From Celeribacter persicus (lineage in GTDB: Bacteria > Pseudomonadota > Alphaproteobacteria > Rhodobacterales > Rhodobacteraceae), in contig NZ_QAOH01000007.1 in NCBI RefSeq assembly GCF_003050785.1, positions 124,001-188,000 of the forward strand: a stretch of DNA of 64,000 nucleotides. Reading direction: 5' to 3'. The position numbers and the translations under genes were made by a program. Below, piece by piece: positions 8,558 through 20,142 of the stretch (positions within the stretch are counted from its first letter, which is position 1; every line of letters starts with the position of its first letter). Under the pieces are notes generated by a model. The model saw only the letters and a list, made by a program, of their open reading frames with translations, ran no database searches and was not told where the DNA came from.

Positions 8558-8845
8558 TCACTCTTCGATTTCGATCACCACGATATCGCGCTCGGAGGCC
8601 CCATTGGCGTGGCTCAGCGCCTCCTGATATTCCGGGCTGTTGTAGCAGGCGACGGCGGCCTCCACGCTGTCGAAACGGGTCACTACGTTGCGCGGACGGT
8701 CGTTGCCTTCGAGCTGAACATAGCGACCGCCACGAGCAAGAAACTTGCCGCCGTGCTTGGCGATCGCGGAACCTGCAAGTTTGGCATAACGGCCATAGGC
8801 CTCTTCATCGGTGACCTTGATATTGGCGATCCAGAGTGCGGGCAT
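8558..8845 (-). CDS. DUF1330 family protein
   Basis: A 95-residue protein of the dimeric alpha/beta-barrel superfamily. The phrases WIANIKVTDEEAYGRYAK, GGKFLARGG, NVVTRFDSVEAAVACYNSPE and YQEA are typical of DUF1330. No enzymatic role is established for the family. It starts 3 bases after the alaS stop codon and is almost certainly translated from the alaS transcript. Confidence 0.88.
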   Translation of the reverse strand: MPALWIANIKVTDEEAYGRYAKLAGSAIAKHGGKFLARGGRYVQLEGNDRPRNVVTRFDSVEAAVACYNSPEYQEALSHANGASERDIVVIEIEE

Positions 8846-8848
8846 GTC

Positions 8849-11500
8849 TTATCCTTTCAACAGGGTTTCTGCGGCTGCAATCGCGGCATCAGAACCGGAA
8901 AAATCCTTGCCCCCGCCCTGCGCCATATCGGGACGACCACCGCCGCCCTTGCCGCCCACGGCAGGCACTGCCGCCTTGAGCACATCCACGGCGGAAATCT
9001 TGTCGGTCAGGTCATCGGTCACACCACAGGCGACAGCCACCTTGCCGTCCTCTTCCGCAATCAGAAGGATCACGCCGGATCCAAGGTTGCTTTTATGCGC
9101 GTCGATCAGGGAACGCAGGTCCTTGCCGGAGACGCCTTGCAGCGCCTGAGCGAGGAATTTGACGCCGCCGATCTCCTTGGCCTCGACCCCACCTTTGGCC
9201 CCACCGCCAAGCGCGATCTGTTGCTTGAGGTTCGCGACCTCCTGCTCCAGTTTCTTTCGCTCCTCGGCCAATGCCTTGACGCGATCCACGACCTCGGCGA
9301 CCGGCGCTTTCAACACATTGGCAACCTCAAACGCGCGATGCGCCTCAGTTTCAAGATGCGTAATCGCCGCCTGCCCGGTCAGCGCCTCGATCCGGCGTAC
9401 ACCAGCCGAGGAAGCGCTGTCCCCCAGCACCACGCAAAGCCCGATATCGCCCGTGCGTTTGACATGGGTGCCGCCGCACAATTCGATGGAATAGGTCTGC
9501 CCGTCCGTGCCCTTGCCGGTGTCGGCACGGCCCATGGAGACAACGCGGACCTCATCGCCGTATTTCTCGCCGAAAAGCGCCTGTGCGCCAATGGCACGGG
9601 CGTCGTCCGGGGTCATGATCCGGGTTTCGACCGCCGTGTTCTGACGGATAAACGCGTTCACGTCACGCTCGACCTTGGCGATTTCCTCGGCGCTCAGCCC
9701 CTTGGCATGCGAGAAGTCGAAGCGCAGACGATCCGGCGCATTCAAAGACCCGCGCTGCGCGACGTGATCGCCCAAAGTCTCGCGCAGGGCCTCGTGCAGG
9801 AGGTGCGTGGCGGAGTGGTTGGCGCGAATGGCGGCACGACGGGCATGATCGACCTCAAGCGCAGCCGGGGCGCCTACCCTGATCTCGCCGGTTTCGACGG
9901 TGGCAAAATGGATGAAGACACCCGCAACCTTTTTCGTGTCGGTGACTTTGGCGATGGATTTCTCCACGCGGATCACACCGGTGTCGCCGACTTGGCCACC
10001 GCTTTCGCCATAGAACGGCGTCTGGTTCACCACGATCTGTACGGTATCGCCCGCCTTCGCGCTCTCGACGCGTGCACCGTCCTTCACGATGGCGACGATC
10101 TCGCCCTCGGCCTTTTCGGTGTCATAGCCCAGAAATTCCGTGGTGCCCTTGTCTTCCGCGATGTCGTACCAGACGGTCGCATCCGCCGTTTCACCTGACC
10201 CGGCCCAGGCGGCACGCGCCTTGGCTTTCTGTTCGGCCATGGCGGCATCGAACCCGTCGGTGTCGACTTCCACGCCCTTCTCACGCAACGCGTCCTGCGT
10301 CAGATCGAGCGGGAAACCGTAGGTGTCGTAAAGCTTGAACGCCGCCTCGCCCGGAAGTTTCTCGCCCTCGGGCAGGTCCACAAGTTCCTCTTCGAGAAGC
10401 TTGAGACCACGATCCAGCGTCTGGATGAAACGGGTTTCTTCGAGTTTCAGCGTTTCCTCAATCATCGCCTGACCGGTGCGCAGCTCCGGATAAGCTTCAC
10501 CCATCTGGCGCACCAGTTCGGGCACCAGCTTGTGCATGATCGGGTCTTTCGCACCCAGAAGGTGCGCGTGACGCATGGCGCGGCGCATGATCCGGCGCAG
10601 CACATAACCCCGGCCCTCGTTCGAGGGCATCACACCATCCGCGATCAGGAAGGAGGTGGAGCGCAGGTGGTCGGCAATCACCCGGTGATGCACGTTCTTG
10701 TCGCCATAAGGATCGACCGAAGTGGCGTTGGCCGAAGCCTCGATCAGCGACCGCATCAGGTCGGTATCGTAATTGTCATGCGAGCCTTGCAGCAGCGCTG
10801 CGATGCGCTCAAGCCCCATGCCGGTGTCGATGCTCTGCATCTCCAGATCGACCATGGACCCGTCGGCGAAGCGCTCGTTCTGCATGAACACGATGTTCCA
10901 GATCTCGATGAAACGATCGCCGTCCTCTTCCGGCGAGCCCGGAGGGCCGCCCCAGATGTGATCGCCATGGTCGTAGAAAATCTCGGTGCAGGGACCGCAA
11001 GGCCCGGTGTCGCCCATCTGCCAGAAATTGTCGGAGGTCGCGATACGGATGATCCGGTCTTCCGGCACGCCGACTTTCTTCCAAATCTCAAAGGCTTCGT
11101 CATCCGTGTGATAGACGGTCGTGTAGAGCCGGTCCTTCGGGATGTCGAAATCTTTGGTGATCAGTTCCCAGGCAAAGGGGATCGCTTCCGGCTTGAAGTA
11201 ATCCCCGAAGGAGAAGTTGCCGAGCATCTCGAAAAACGTGTGGTGGCGCGCCGTATAGCCCACATTGTCCAGATCGTTGTGCTTGCCGCCCGCGCGCACG
11301 CATTTCTGCGCCGTGGTGGCGCGCACGTAATCGCGTTTTTCCACCCCGGTGAAGCAGTTCTTGAACTGCACCATACCGGAGTTGGTGAACATGAGCGTCG
11401 GATCGTTGCGTGGCACGAGCGGTGAGCTTGGCACGACGGTGTGACCGTTGCGTTCGAAATAGCTGAGGAAGGTGGAGCGGATATCGTTCACGCTGGGCAT
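8849..11500 (-). CDS. alaS: Alanyl-tRNA synthetase
   Basis: Attaches alanine to tRNA-Ala and edits mischarged tRNA. The 883-residue length fits the family. Domains in order are the class II aminoacylation domain (starts [13 protein letters not shown]), the tRNA-recognition region, the editing domain with zinc motif [11 protein letters not shown] and CGGTH, and the C-Ala domain ending [16 protein letters not shown], which carries the DHHA1-type glycine-rich motif. It lies 140 bases downstream of recA with a terminator between, followed directly by the DUF1330 gene. Confidence 0.97.
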   Translation of the reverse strand: MPSVNDIRSTFLSYFERNGHTVVPSSPLVPRNDPTLMFTNSGMVQFKNCFTGVEKRDYVRATTAQKCVRAGGKHNDLDNVGYTARHHTFFEMLGNFSFGDYFKPEAIPFAWELITKDFDIPKDRLYTTVYHTDDEAFEIWKKVGVPEDRIIRIATSDNFWQMGDTGPCGPCTEIFYDHGDHIWGGPPGSPEEDGDRFIEIWNIVFMQNERFADGSMVDLEMQSIDTGMGLERIAALLQGSHDNYDTDLMRSLIEASANATSVDPYGDKNVHHRVIADHLRSTSFLIADGVMPSNEGRGYVLRRIMRRAMRHAHLLGAKDPIMHKLVPELVRQMGEAYPELRTGQAMIEETLKLEETRFIQTLDRGLKLLEEELVDLPEGEKLPGEAAFKLYDTYGFPLDLTQDALREKGVEVDTDGFDAAMAEQKAKARAAWAGSGETADATVWYDIAEDKGTTEFLGYDTEKAEGEIVAIVKDGARVESAKAGDTVQIVVNQTPFYGESGGQVGDTGVIRVEKSIAKVTDTKKVAGVFIHFATVETGEIRVGAPAALEVDHARRAAIRANHSATHLLHEALRETLGDHVAQRGSLNAPDRLRFDFSHAKGLSAEEIAKVERDVNAFIRQNTAVETRIMTPDDARAIGAQALFGEKYGDEVRVVSMGRADTGKGTDGQTYSIELCGGTHVKRTGDIGLCVVLGDSASSAGVRRIEALTGQAAITHLETEAHRAFEVANVLKAPVAEVVDRVKALAEERKKLEQEVANLKQQIALGGGAKGGVEAKEIGGVKFLAQALQGVSGKDLRSLIDAHKSNLGSGVILLIAEEDGKVAVACGVTDDLTDKISAVDVLKAAVPAVGGKGGGGRPDMAQGGGKDFSGSDAAIAAAETLLKG

Positions 11501-11582
11501 GTTGGGCGCGTCCTTACGGAAAAGTCTTGGCGTTCGGCATGGTTTACCCGCGCGCGCCCGTGCTGTCCATAAGTGCCAAACG

Positions 11583-11616
11583 GAAAAGGGCCGAAACCAC
11601 TGCGGCTTCGGCCCTC
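11583..11616 (-). terminator. recA: Terminator of recA
   Basis: On the minus strand AGGGCCGAA and TTCGGCCCT form a 9-base-pair stem followed by TTTTCC, just downstream of the recA stop codon. A smaller CATCC/GGATG hairpin precedes it. Confidence 0.8.
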
Positions 11617-11640
11617 ACATCCTCGGGATGTCCGGACGAC

Positions 11641-12723
11641 TTATTCGTCGTCTTCAATCATGTCACCGTGATCGAACCCGTCACCAAGGTCGAAATCGAG
11701 CCCATGGGCGGCGCGGATCTTGTCCTCGATCTCAAGTGCTACCTGCGGGTTTTCCTTGAGATAGCGTTTCGCATTCTCGCGGCCCTGCCCGATACGCTCA
11801 TCGCCATAGGAGAACCAAGCGCCGGATTTATCCACCACGCCGGCCTTGACACCAAGATCCAGAAGCTCGCCGGTTTTCGAGATGCCTTCGCCATACATGA
11901 TGTCGAATTCGACCTGCTTGAACGGCGGCGCAACCTTGTTCTTCACGATTTTCACGCGGGTTTCGTTGCCGACGACTTCGTCGCGATCCTTGATCGCGCC
12001 GATGCGGCGAATGTCCATGCGCACGGAGGAATAGAACTTGAGCGCATTGCCGCCCGTCGTGGTTTCGGGTGAGCCGAACATCACGCCGATTTTCATACGA
12101 ATCTGGTTGATGAAGATCACGGTACATTTCGAGCGGCTGATCGAGCCGGTCAGTTTGCGCATCGCCTGCGACATCAGACGCGCCTGAACGCCCACGGAAC
12201 TGTCGCCCATGTCACCTTCGAGCTCGGATTTCGGCGTGAGTGCCGCCACAGAGTCGACCACGACAAGCGACACCGCACCGGAGCGCACCAGCGTATCGAC
12301 GATCTCAAGCGCCTGCTCGCCGGTGTCCGGCTGGGAAATCAGAAGTTCGTCGAGATCGACACCGAGTTTCCGGGCATAGATCGGATCGAGCGCATGTTCG
12401 GCGTCGACAAAGGCGCAAACGCCGCCCTTTTTCTGTTCCTCGGCAACGCAATGCAGCGTCAGCGTGGTTTTCCCCGAGGATTCCGGGCCGTAAATCTCGA
12501 CGATCCGCCCCTTCGGAATACCGCCGATGCCAAGCGCGATATCGAGACCGAGCGAGCCCGTGGAAGTGGCCTCGATCTCCTGCACCGGATTGTCGGCACC
12601 GAGTTTCATGATGGAGCCCTTGCCGAATTGTCGCTCGATCTGCGCCAGCGCGCTTTCCAGCGCCTTCTGCTTTTCCCCGTTCTGCTTGTCGTTCTTTGCC
12701 ATGTCTTTGGTCGCCGTTGCCAT
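11641..12723 (-). CDS. recA: Recombinase A
   Basis: A DNA-dependent ATPase that forms filaments on single-stranded DNA, performs strand exchange and triggers LexA self-cleavage. The 360-residue protein has Walker A GPESSGKT (79-86), the Walker B region [14 protein letters not shown], the DNA-binding L2 region ([18 protein letters not shown]), and an acidic C-terminus (GDMIEDDE). An SOS box lies 87 bases upstream, so LexA control is expected. In Rhodobacterales recA also influences gene transfer agent production. Confidence 0.98.
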   Translation of the reverse strand: MATATKDMAKNDKQNGEKQKALESALAQIERQFGKGSIMKLGADNPVQEIEATSTGSLGLDIALGIGGIPKGRIVEIYGPESSGKTTLTLHCVAEEQKKGGVCAFVDAEHALDPIYARKLGVDLDELLISQPDTGEQALEIVDTLVRSGAVSLVVVDSVAALTPKSELEGDMGDSSVGVQARLMSQAMRKLTGSISRSKCTVIFINQIRMKIGVMFGSPETTTGGNALKFYSSVRMDIRRIGAIKDRDEVVGNETRVKIVKNKVAPPFKQVEFDIMYGEGISKTGELLDLGVKAGVVDKSGAWFSYGDERIGQGRENAKRYLKENPQVALEIEDKIRAAHGLDFDLGDGFDHGDMIEDDE

Positions 12724-12809
12724 CTGTTCAATCCCTTATCTCACACCCGTCAAAAAGCGTCCATCGCGTATAAGGCGCGGAATTGGGACCTGCTCCGAAC
12801 GGGGCTCTT

Positions 12810-12824
12810 GTTCGCCTCTTGTTC
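12810..12824. promoter_or_regulatory. LexA (SOS) box upstream of recA
   Basis: GTTC-GCCTCTT-GTTC matches exactly the alphaproteobacterial LexA operator GTTC-N7-GTTC. It lies 87-101 bases before the recA start codon. Confidence 0.88.
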
Positions 12825-12898
12825 TCATTGATCTTTATGAGTACAAAGAGAGAACATTTCAACTTAAATTTACGAAAACCACCTTGAGACAGAAATGG

Positions 12899-12913
12899 TT
12901 AACGACCGGTTAT
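12899..12913. promoter_or_regulatory. Weak CtrA-like site upstream of recA
   Basis: TTAA-CGACCGG-TTAT matches seven of eight fixed positions of the CtrA consensus TTAA-N7-TTAA, 176 bases before recA. Given the local A/T content such a match could be chance; it is recorded because a perfect box lies before neighbouring cckA. Confidence 0.25.
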
Positions 12914-12990
12914 CAAAATACGCATGTATGAAAAAATTCAAACATCACCTGAAGGTAACGCCAGAACTCCATTGAATATAAAGACTTATC

Positions 12991-13105
12991 AAGGCGTTTC
13001 GCATAAAATCTGAATCACAGATTTAATGTGAAGCGCTCACAACGTTTATATATTGTACTGCGTTTTGCTTTTTCCCTGCCTCAGATAAACAGCAAAACGC
13101 TTTAG
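12991..13105 (+). repeat. Structured ~114-base repeat, copy 1
   Basis: This stretch is closely similar to the reverse complement of 46930-47044. Both copies contain AAATCTG-N5-CAGATTT (here 13006-13024), the phrase TTTAATGTGAAGCGCTC, and a longer hairpin, GCGTTTTGCT with AGCAAAACGC (here 13060-13100). The ends are terminal inverted repeats of the form TAAAGCGTTT(T/C)GC. The right end supplies the TAA stop of cckA (13102-13104). It is non-coding. With the SOS box and the weak CtrA-like site it occupies most of the 378-base gap between recA and cckA. Confidence 0.85.
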
Positions 13106-15411
13106 TGAAACTGTGCCTGCACCGTCGCCGTCAGTTCCGAAAGCGAGAAGGGTTTAGGCAGGAAGACCGAATTCGGAATACGCGACTGCTGTTCGGAGAA
13201 ATGATCCTCCGCATAGCCCGAGACGAACACCACCTTGACCCCCGGACGATGTTTCAGCGCCTCGGAGACCCAGCTCGGTCCATCCATGCCGGGCATGATC
13301 ACGTCGGAGACGAAGACGTCGATATGCAGACTCTCATCCTCCAGCGTCTCCAGCGCCTCTTCGGCATTCTCCGCCTCGATCACCGTGTAGCCCCTGAGCC
13401 GCAGCGCACGCGAGGCAAAGGCCCGCACCGGAGCCTCGTCTTCGACCAGAAGAATTACGCCGGAGCCACGTTCCGACGACGGGGCGGGTTCTGGCTCCGG
13501 CCTGTTCGCCGCCTCGACCACCGCCTCGGCCCGCGCCGTATGGGCAGGCAGGAAGATGGTAAAGGCCGTGCCGGACCCAACCACGCTGTCAACGAAAATA
13601 AAGCCACCGGTCTGTTTGATGATGCCGTAAGCGGTGGAGAGACCAAGCCCGGTCCCCTCGCCCGTACGCTTCGTGGTGTAGAAAGGTTCGAACACTTTCT
13701 GAAGCCGGTCCGGCGCGATGCCGATCCCCTGATCCGACACGATCACGACAACATATTCGCCCGCCGGTATCGTCGCCCGGTCGCGAAAGAAGGCGTCGCG
13801 CAGGACTTCGTTGCGGGTCTCGATCCTGATCGCACCGCCCGCGGGCATGGCGTCGCGCGCATTGACCACAAGGTTCATGATCACCTGTTCGAGCTGGCGT
13901 TTATCCACCCGGATCGGCAGAAGACCCGCATCGTGATCAAGCGACAGGCTGACCTTTTCGCCCACCAGACGGTTCAGAAGATGGGTCAGATCCGACAGCG
14001 TATCGCGCAGGTCGATGACCTCGGGTTTGAGCGTCTGCTTGCGCGAGAAGGCCAGAAGCTGCCCGACCAGAGAGGCGGCACGGTTGGCGTTCTGATGAAT
14101 CTGGACCAGATCACCATAATCCGAATCCGCCTTGTCGTGACGCAGGAGCAAAAGATCGCAATGTCCTGAAATCGCAGTCAAAAGATTGTTGAAATCATGC
14201 GCCACGCCGCCGGCAAGCTGGCCGATGGCCTGCATCTTCTGCGACTGCACGAATTGCGCTTCGAGCGATTTCAGTTCGGTCGCATCGGACAGCACGGCGA
14301 TCAGTTCGATCTGGTCCTTCTTGCCCTCGACCCGGTTGAGCGAGATTTGCAGAAAAGTGTCGCCCTGCGGGCGCGCGGCGCGCACGAATTCCGGCTTGCG
14401 GGCGCGCCCCATGGCCACATCCGTCACCCAGTCCTGAACCGGACGCCCCAACCCCTCGACCAGATCGCCGAGGCTGAGCCGGTCGTGTGTCGGGATCGCC
14501 AACAGGTCGCGCGCAGGCCGGTTCGATTGCAGGATGCGCCCATCCACCGCCACTTTCAAAAGCGCGACCGGCAGCGCGTCGAGAGCCTCCCAGGCACCAA
14601 CCGTCGGCGTCGTTTCCGGGAGAAAATACAATTCTTTCCGTCCCGATCCTGAACTCTCGTACTGTGCCACGCGGGCATAAATTCGTCCCTCGGTTCCCGC
14701 CAGAACATGCACATCGCCCGGACGAATCGGCAGGTCCGTCACCATCCGGTCCAGCGCTTTTTCCCGATGCCCGATCAGCCGCCGCATCGGTTCGTTCATG
14801 AACAGAACCGCATTGTTCTTTGAGAGGGTGACCATCGGCAGGGAAATCGCATCGCCATCCAGCGCACCGCCACGTTCCGCCATGTCTTCGAGACGCCACA
14901 GGAAACCGCTTTCCCCGATCAGATGTACCGACAGACGCATATGACCGTGGCGCATCACCACGTCTTCGCGCGCAGCACCCTTGGCCAGCGCCCGCGATTG
15001 CAACCGGCTGAACGTCGCGCCGGGAGCGGCGAAGACCTCTTCGAGCGCGGAAAGCAAGGTCTGTCCGCCCCGCCCCCCGAAACGTTCGATCGCGGCCCGG
15101 TTTTCATAGCCGATCACGCCGTTCAGATCGGTGGTGAACGACGGCGCGGCATCATTGGAAACGAATTCGGCCAGCGCCATGTTGAGCCGGTTGCGCACAA
15201 GGCGCTGACGGTGGTTCAACATACGGACCAAGACGACCGTCCAAAGCAGCGCCGCCCCGGCACAGAAGATGATCAGACCAAGCTCAGGCATGGGCAAAAA
15301 CAGCGCCGCAACGCAAAGAGCCAGCCCCGCCAGCGCGAGCCACATGCTATAAGGCGCGATCCGTTCAGCCTGTTTCGACAATGGCCCTGCAGTCATACTG
15401 GCACTGATCAC
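13102..15411 (-). CDS. cckA: Hybrid sensor histidine kinase CckA
   Basis: A 769-residue inner-membrane hybrid kinase. In alphaproteobacteria CckA phosphorylates ChpT, which passes phosphate to CtrA and so controls cell cycle, motility and, in Rhodobacterales, gene transfer agents. Two membrane segments (about 20-65) are followed by PAS-like regions (about 90-340), a HisKA domain with His405 in GGVAHDFNNLLTAISGH, the ATPase domain (NLVVNARDAM, then DQGIGI and GTGLGLSTAYG), and a receiver with Asp703 in FVSDVIMPGMDG. The domain order and HDFNN phrase match CckA. A second ATG at 15396 is possible. A perfect CtrA box precedes the gene, suggesting feedback. The stop codon is formed by the end of a dispersed repeat. 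Confidence 0.92.
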   Translation of the reverse strand: MISASMTAGPLSKQAERIAPYSMWLALAGLALCVAALFLPMPELGLIIFCAGAALLWTVVLVRMLNHRQRLVRNRLNMALAEFVSNDAAPSFTTDLNGVIGYENRAAIERFGGRGGQTLLSALEEVFAAPGATFSRLQSRALAKGAAREDVVMRHGHMRLSVHLIGESGFLWRLEDMAERGGALDGDAISLPMVTLSKNNAVLFMNEPMRRLIGHREKALDRMVTDLPIRPGDVHVLAGTEGRIYARVAQYESSGSGRKELYFLPETTPTVGAWEALDALPVALLKVAVDGRILQSNRPARDLLAIPTHDRLSLGDLVEGLGRPVQDWVTDVAMGRARKPEFVRAARPQGDTFLQISLNRVEGKKDQIELIAVLSDATELKSLEAQFVQSQKMQAIGQLAGGVAHDFNNLLTAISGHCDLLLLRHDKADSDYGDLVQIHQNANRAASLVGQLLAFSRKQTLKPEVIDLRDTLSDLTHLLNRLVGEKVSLSLDHDAGLLPIRVDKRQLEQVIMNLVVNARDAMPAGGAIRIETRNEVLRDAFFRDRATIPAGEYVVVIVSDQGIGIAPDRLQKVFEPFYTTKRTGEGTGLGLSTAYGIIKQTGGFIFVDSVVGSGTAFTIFLPAHTARAEAVVEAANRPEPEPAPSSERGSGVILLVEDEAPVRAFASRALRLRGYTVIEAENAEEALETLEDESLHIDVFVSDVIMPGMDGPSWVSEALKHRPGVKVVFVSGYAEDHFSEQQSRIPNSVFLPKPFSLSELTATVQAQFH

Positions 15412-15539
15412 CTGTTCCCCTTTGCATTTTCTCTTCCGGGGTCGCTAATCCGATTGTGCAGCGCACAGGTCAAAGCGAGGTCCCACGGGGTCATTCCCGA
15501 TGTCTTGCCGATCACGGGGCCAAGCTTGCGGTGATTTGG

Positions 15540-15554
15540 TTAATGGCACTTTAA
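15540..15554. promoter_or_regulatory. Perfect CtrA-binding box upstream of cckA
   Basis: TTAA-TGGCACT-TTAA fits the CtrA consensus TTAA-N7-TTAA at all eight positions, 129 bases before the cckA start codon, in a locally A/T-rich intergenic region. Since CckA is the kinase at the head of the CtrA phosphorelay, the placement is biologically sensible. Confidence 0.7.
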
Positions 15555-15655
15555 TCGGCAGCACAAAAAAAGAATAAAACGCGAAAAACTATCGGTAAAG
15601 TTGTATCAGCGCTTAAACTTAAACGTATGGAAAAAGAGTGTTTTCGACTTTCACA

Positions 15656-16837
15656 TCACCCCGCGCGCCGGAGCGTCGCATAGAAAAACCCGTCACCACC
15701 TTCCAGCGGGCTGATCTGTCTCTGACGGATCAGTTCGAACGCATCGTGGCGTGCCAGAAATCCCGCGATCTGCCCGGCATTTTCAGCCGCGAACAGCGAA
15801 CAGGTGGCATAGGCTAGAACCCCGCCCGGACGCACGCGCGGAGCGACCTCTTCCAGAATTTCGGCCTGAAGCGCGGCGAGACGATCCAGCCGCGCCTGCG
15901 TCAGCGCCCATTTGCCCTGCGGACTGCGGGAAAAGGCACCTGAGCCGGAACAGGGTACATCGCAGAGCACCAGATCGTAGGACGGAGCCAGATCGGCCTT
16001 GCGCGCGGTGGTCACAGCAATCCCGGCACGAGAGGCACGCGGGGCGATGTCCTGCATCCGCGCGGGATCGACGTCATGAACGGTAAGGGTCAAAGCGGCA
16101 CGCGCGCCCATGGCGAGGCTCTTGCCGCCACCGCCCGCACAGTAATCCAACACTGACATGCCATCTTCGAGCGGCAGGCCGTCGATGATCGCCTGCGAGC
16201 CCGCATCCTGCAATTCGACCACGCCGGTGAGATAGGCCTGTGATCGTGCGACGGCGCGCGCGCCGCGGGTCACTTTCAGAGCCGTCTCGGACAGCGGATG
16301 CGGCACCGCCTCAATCCCGTCATCAGAGAGCAACTCAAGCGCATAACCCAAGGTGGATTTACGGATATTCACACGCAGGAAGACATCGGAGCGCTGACGC
16401 AACAGCATAAGCGCTGCGTCGGTCTCTTCGCCGAGGCTTTCCTGATAGAGCGGCAAAAGCCAGTCGGGACAATCGAGGCGCACGCCGCGCGGAGCACCAT
16501 CCAGCGCAGGAGGCGCAACGCGTTCCTCGGCGGTCAGAGGCCGGGGCGCGAAACGGTCGTCACAGAACAGCGTATCGGGGTCGACGCCCTGTGCCCTGAG
16601 CGCGCCGATCATCAGTTGACGCCCGGAGGGGCGCGCCTCTCCCGCACCGCCGAGCCAGCCATAGGAACGCTTGCAGCGCAACGCGTCGAACACATGATCG
16701 CGGATCGCCGCCCGGTCTTTGGACCCGGCGAAACGATGCCCGCGCGCCCAATTGGTCAGGACGCGCTCGGCATTCTCTCCGGCGAGCACATCGTCGAGAC
16801 ATTCGATCGCAGCGGACAGTCGGGCGGCAGGGGTCAT
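15656..16837 (-). CDS. RsmB/NOP-family rRNA (cytosine-5) methyltransferase
   Basis: A 393-residue SAM-dependent RNA methyltransferase, probably acting on rRNA. The N-terminal half is the NusB/RsmB-like helical region. The catalytic half has the SAM motif VLDYCAGGGGKSLAM, the first cysteine motif LCDVPCSGSGAFSRSPQGKW, and the second in LAYATCSLFAAEN. These two cysteines are the release and catalytic cysteines of the m5C enzymes. It lies upstream of cckA with 244 bases between, so cckA probably has its own promoter. Assignment to RsmB itself (position 967 of 16S rRNA) is not proven. Confidence 0.9.
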   Translation of the reverse strand: MTPAARLSAAIECLDDVLAGENAERVLTNWARGHRFAGSKDRAAIRDHVFDALRCKRSYGWLGGAGEARPSGRQLMIGALRAQGVDPDTLFCDDRFAPRPLTAEERVAPPALDGAPRGVRLDCPDWLLPLYQESLGEETDAALMLLRQRSDVFLRVNIRKSTLGYALELLSDDGIEAVPHPLSETALKVTRGARAVARSQAYLTGVVELQDAGSQAIIDGLPLEDGMSVLDYCAGGGGKSLAMGARAALTLTVHDVDPARMQDIAPRASRAGIAVTTARKADLAPSYDLVLCDVPCSGSGAFSRSPQGKWALTQARLDRLAALQAEILEEVAPRVRPGGVLAYATCSLFAAENAGQIAGFLARHDAFELIRQRQISPLEGGDGFFYATLRRAG

Positions 16838-16916
16838 TCAGGGCTCCGGTGGCGGATCGGACACGATCCCTCAGTTCAGACCTACACCGCCCCCGTCCGA
16901 CAATCAACTTGGGCCA

Positions 16917-18266
16917 TCACCGCGCCAGAAGTTTGCCGATCAGCTCAGGCTCAAGCACCCGTTCAGCGCAATTCTCTTCCTCCGGCAGGGTTTTGCAGAG
17001 CTCGTAGAGCCCTTTGAGGGTACGCGGCCCGGCATAGCCATCAAGCGCGCCACTGTAGAGACCCTCGGCCTTGAGATCCCCCTGAAGCATGTAGATCGCG
17101 AGGTTCGGATTGGCCTTGTACAATTCCTTACCGAACCATGCGGTCATCAGAGCCGGGTTGGCGGCGACCTCGTCTTCGATCTGCGCGGCCATCTTCGGCA
17201 GGTCCTGGGCCCTGCGGCGGGTCGCGGCTTCGATCGTCAGGCCGTATTGCGCCCGTTGTTCCGCACTCAAAAGATCGCCATGCGCCTCAAGCGAGGCCAG
17301 AGCGCCCCCCGGGTCCTTGCGGATGTTATAACGGTTGCCGTCGCGTTGCAGCGAGATCAGGTTCAAAAGCGCCGTGACATTGCCGTCCTGAGCCGCGGTT
17401 TCCAACTCGGACAGCGCTTGCGGGCCGCTGGCCTTCATCGAAATCCCCCAAGTCGCGCGTTGCGATTCCAGAACGGCGATGCGTTCCTCACCCGCCATGC
17501 GCGCCTTGTCCGCGAACCCGTCGAATTTGCCGCGCGATTCCGGTCCGAGATAGCCGTACATCGCGCCCTCGGCCAGCGTGACCCAAGCCGAGCTTTCGCC
17601 CATTTCACCCGCCCGGATCAGGTCGGACTCGGCCGCTTTCCAGTCTTTTTCACTCCACATCATCATGGCACCATAAGCCGCAAGCCCGGCCCCATCGCCC
17701 GCAGCGGCGGCCTCCTCGAACAGGGCCTCGGCCCGCTCCCAGTCTTTCGCCAACGGCTTGCCATAGAGATAGAATTCCCCGAGCGCGATCTTGGCCCGCA
17801 CATCGCCCTGCCCGGCGGCCTCTTCGAGAAGCAGCAGGCCACGGTCAATGTCCTGGGGCATGACCCAGCCGCCAATCAATTGCTGGCCGAGCACCCGCAT
17901 CGCCTCACTGTTGCCCTGAGCGACCGCAGCACTCAGAAGCCGGTCGGCCTCGGCCAGATTTTTCGCCAGCGGTGTTCCCCAGAGATAGGCCTGCCCCAAT
18001 GTCGACTGCGCCTGTGCATCCCCGGCCTCGGCGGCTTTCGACAACAGGAGCGTGGCGGCTTCGGCATCCTGATCGACACCGCCATAGCCCCACAACAGTG
18101 CGCTGCCCAGTTGATTGGCCGCCGCCATATCCCCCGCCTCCGCAGCGGCTTTCAGCGCCGAGGCGTCCAAATCCTCTGCCGTACCTGCCAAGGGCAGGAC
18201 AAGACAGATCACGGCACAACTCACCGTACCCCAAAGTGCGATTTTCCGAAGTCCCGATTGCAGCAT
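16917..18266 (-). CDS. Exported Sel1-repeat protein with C-terminal peptidoglycan-binding-like domain
   Basis: A 449-residue protein. The first ~30 residues form a signal peptide (LRKIALWGTVSCAVICLVLP, then LAGTA). Residues 30-260 are Sel1-type helical repeats, seen as recurring A-x-x-G-(D/N)-x-x-A-x-x-x-L-G phrases (AAEAGDMAAANQLGSALLWG, AAEAGDAQAQSTLGQAYLWG, AAGQGDVRAKIALGEFYLYG). The end, GLYSGALDGYAGPRTLKGLY, resembles a peptidoglycan-binding_1 repeat. Sel1 proteins act as periplasmic scaffolds in envelope or secretion processes. ATG 18266 is preferred over the longer frame starting with GTG at 18467 because AGGAGGGG lies just before it and the signal peptide then starts at residue 1. Confidence 0.85.
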   Translation of the reverse strand: MLQSGLRKIALWGTVSCAVICLVLPLAGTAEDLDASALKAAAEAGDMAAANQLGSALLWGYGGVDQDAEAATLLLSKAAEAGDAQAQSTLGQAYLWGTPLAKNLAEADRLLSAAVAQGNSEAMRVLGQQLIGGWVMPQDIDRGLLLLEEAAGQGDVRAKIALGEFYLYGKPLAKDWERAEALFEEAAAAGDGAGLAAYGAMMMWSEKDWKAAESDLIRAGEMGESSAWVTLAEGAMYGYLGPESRGKFDGFADKARMAGEERIAVLESQRATWGISMKASGPQALSELETAAQDGNVTALLNLISLQRDGNRYNIRKDPGGALASLEAHGDLLSAEQRAQYGLTIEAATRRRAQDLPKMAAQIEDEVAANPALMTAWFGKELYKANPNLAIYMLQGDLKAEGLYSGALDGYAGPRTLKGLYELCKTLPEEENCAERVLEPELIGKLLAR

Positions 18267-18450
18267 ATTCCCCTCCTCTTCCCAACGTCGGTCATGGCTC
18301 GGAGAAGATCGCATTCCGCCCGTCACAGGGCTGACAGGCAAATCCTCCACCTGTCTTGCGTATAGGTCCGGCCCCATGGCCGTTCGATTATTAAAGCACA
18401 AAATCGGGAAAATATCAATTTGCCATAGCGTCACAAACTCTGTTCGGCAA

Positions 18451-18485
18451 AAATGAAAAGACGCCACGGTTTATCCCGCAGCGTC
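18451..18485 (-). terminator. guaB: Terminator of guaB
   Basis: On the minus strand GACGCTGCGG pairs with CCGTGGCGTC (two G-U pairs) and is followed by TTTTCATTTTT, 44 bases after the guaB stop codon. Confidence 0.75.
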
Positions 18486-18528
18486 CTGTCTCATTCTTGT
18501 CCCCTGGCTTTCTTGCCTTGTCCCCGGC

Positions 18529-20016
<1,488 letters not shown>

Positions 20017-20142
20017 CTATTGCATGGATACCCCACAATGGAAAGGGCGTTTTGTGTCTTTTACCAAGATGTCACCCAAGATTTAGGGCCGCACTCCGGA
20101 GAGACGCAGCCCTTCTTCGAGTATTTTCCAGTAAAGGAAACG

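Noticed and set aside
8609-10198. 529-codon plus-strand frame opposite alaS
   Set aside because: alaS is unmistakable on the other strand; the plus frame has no domain or start signal.
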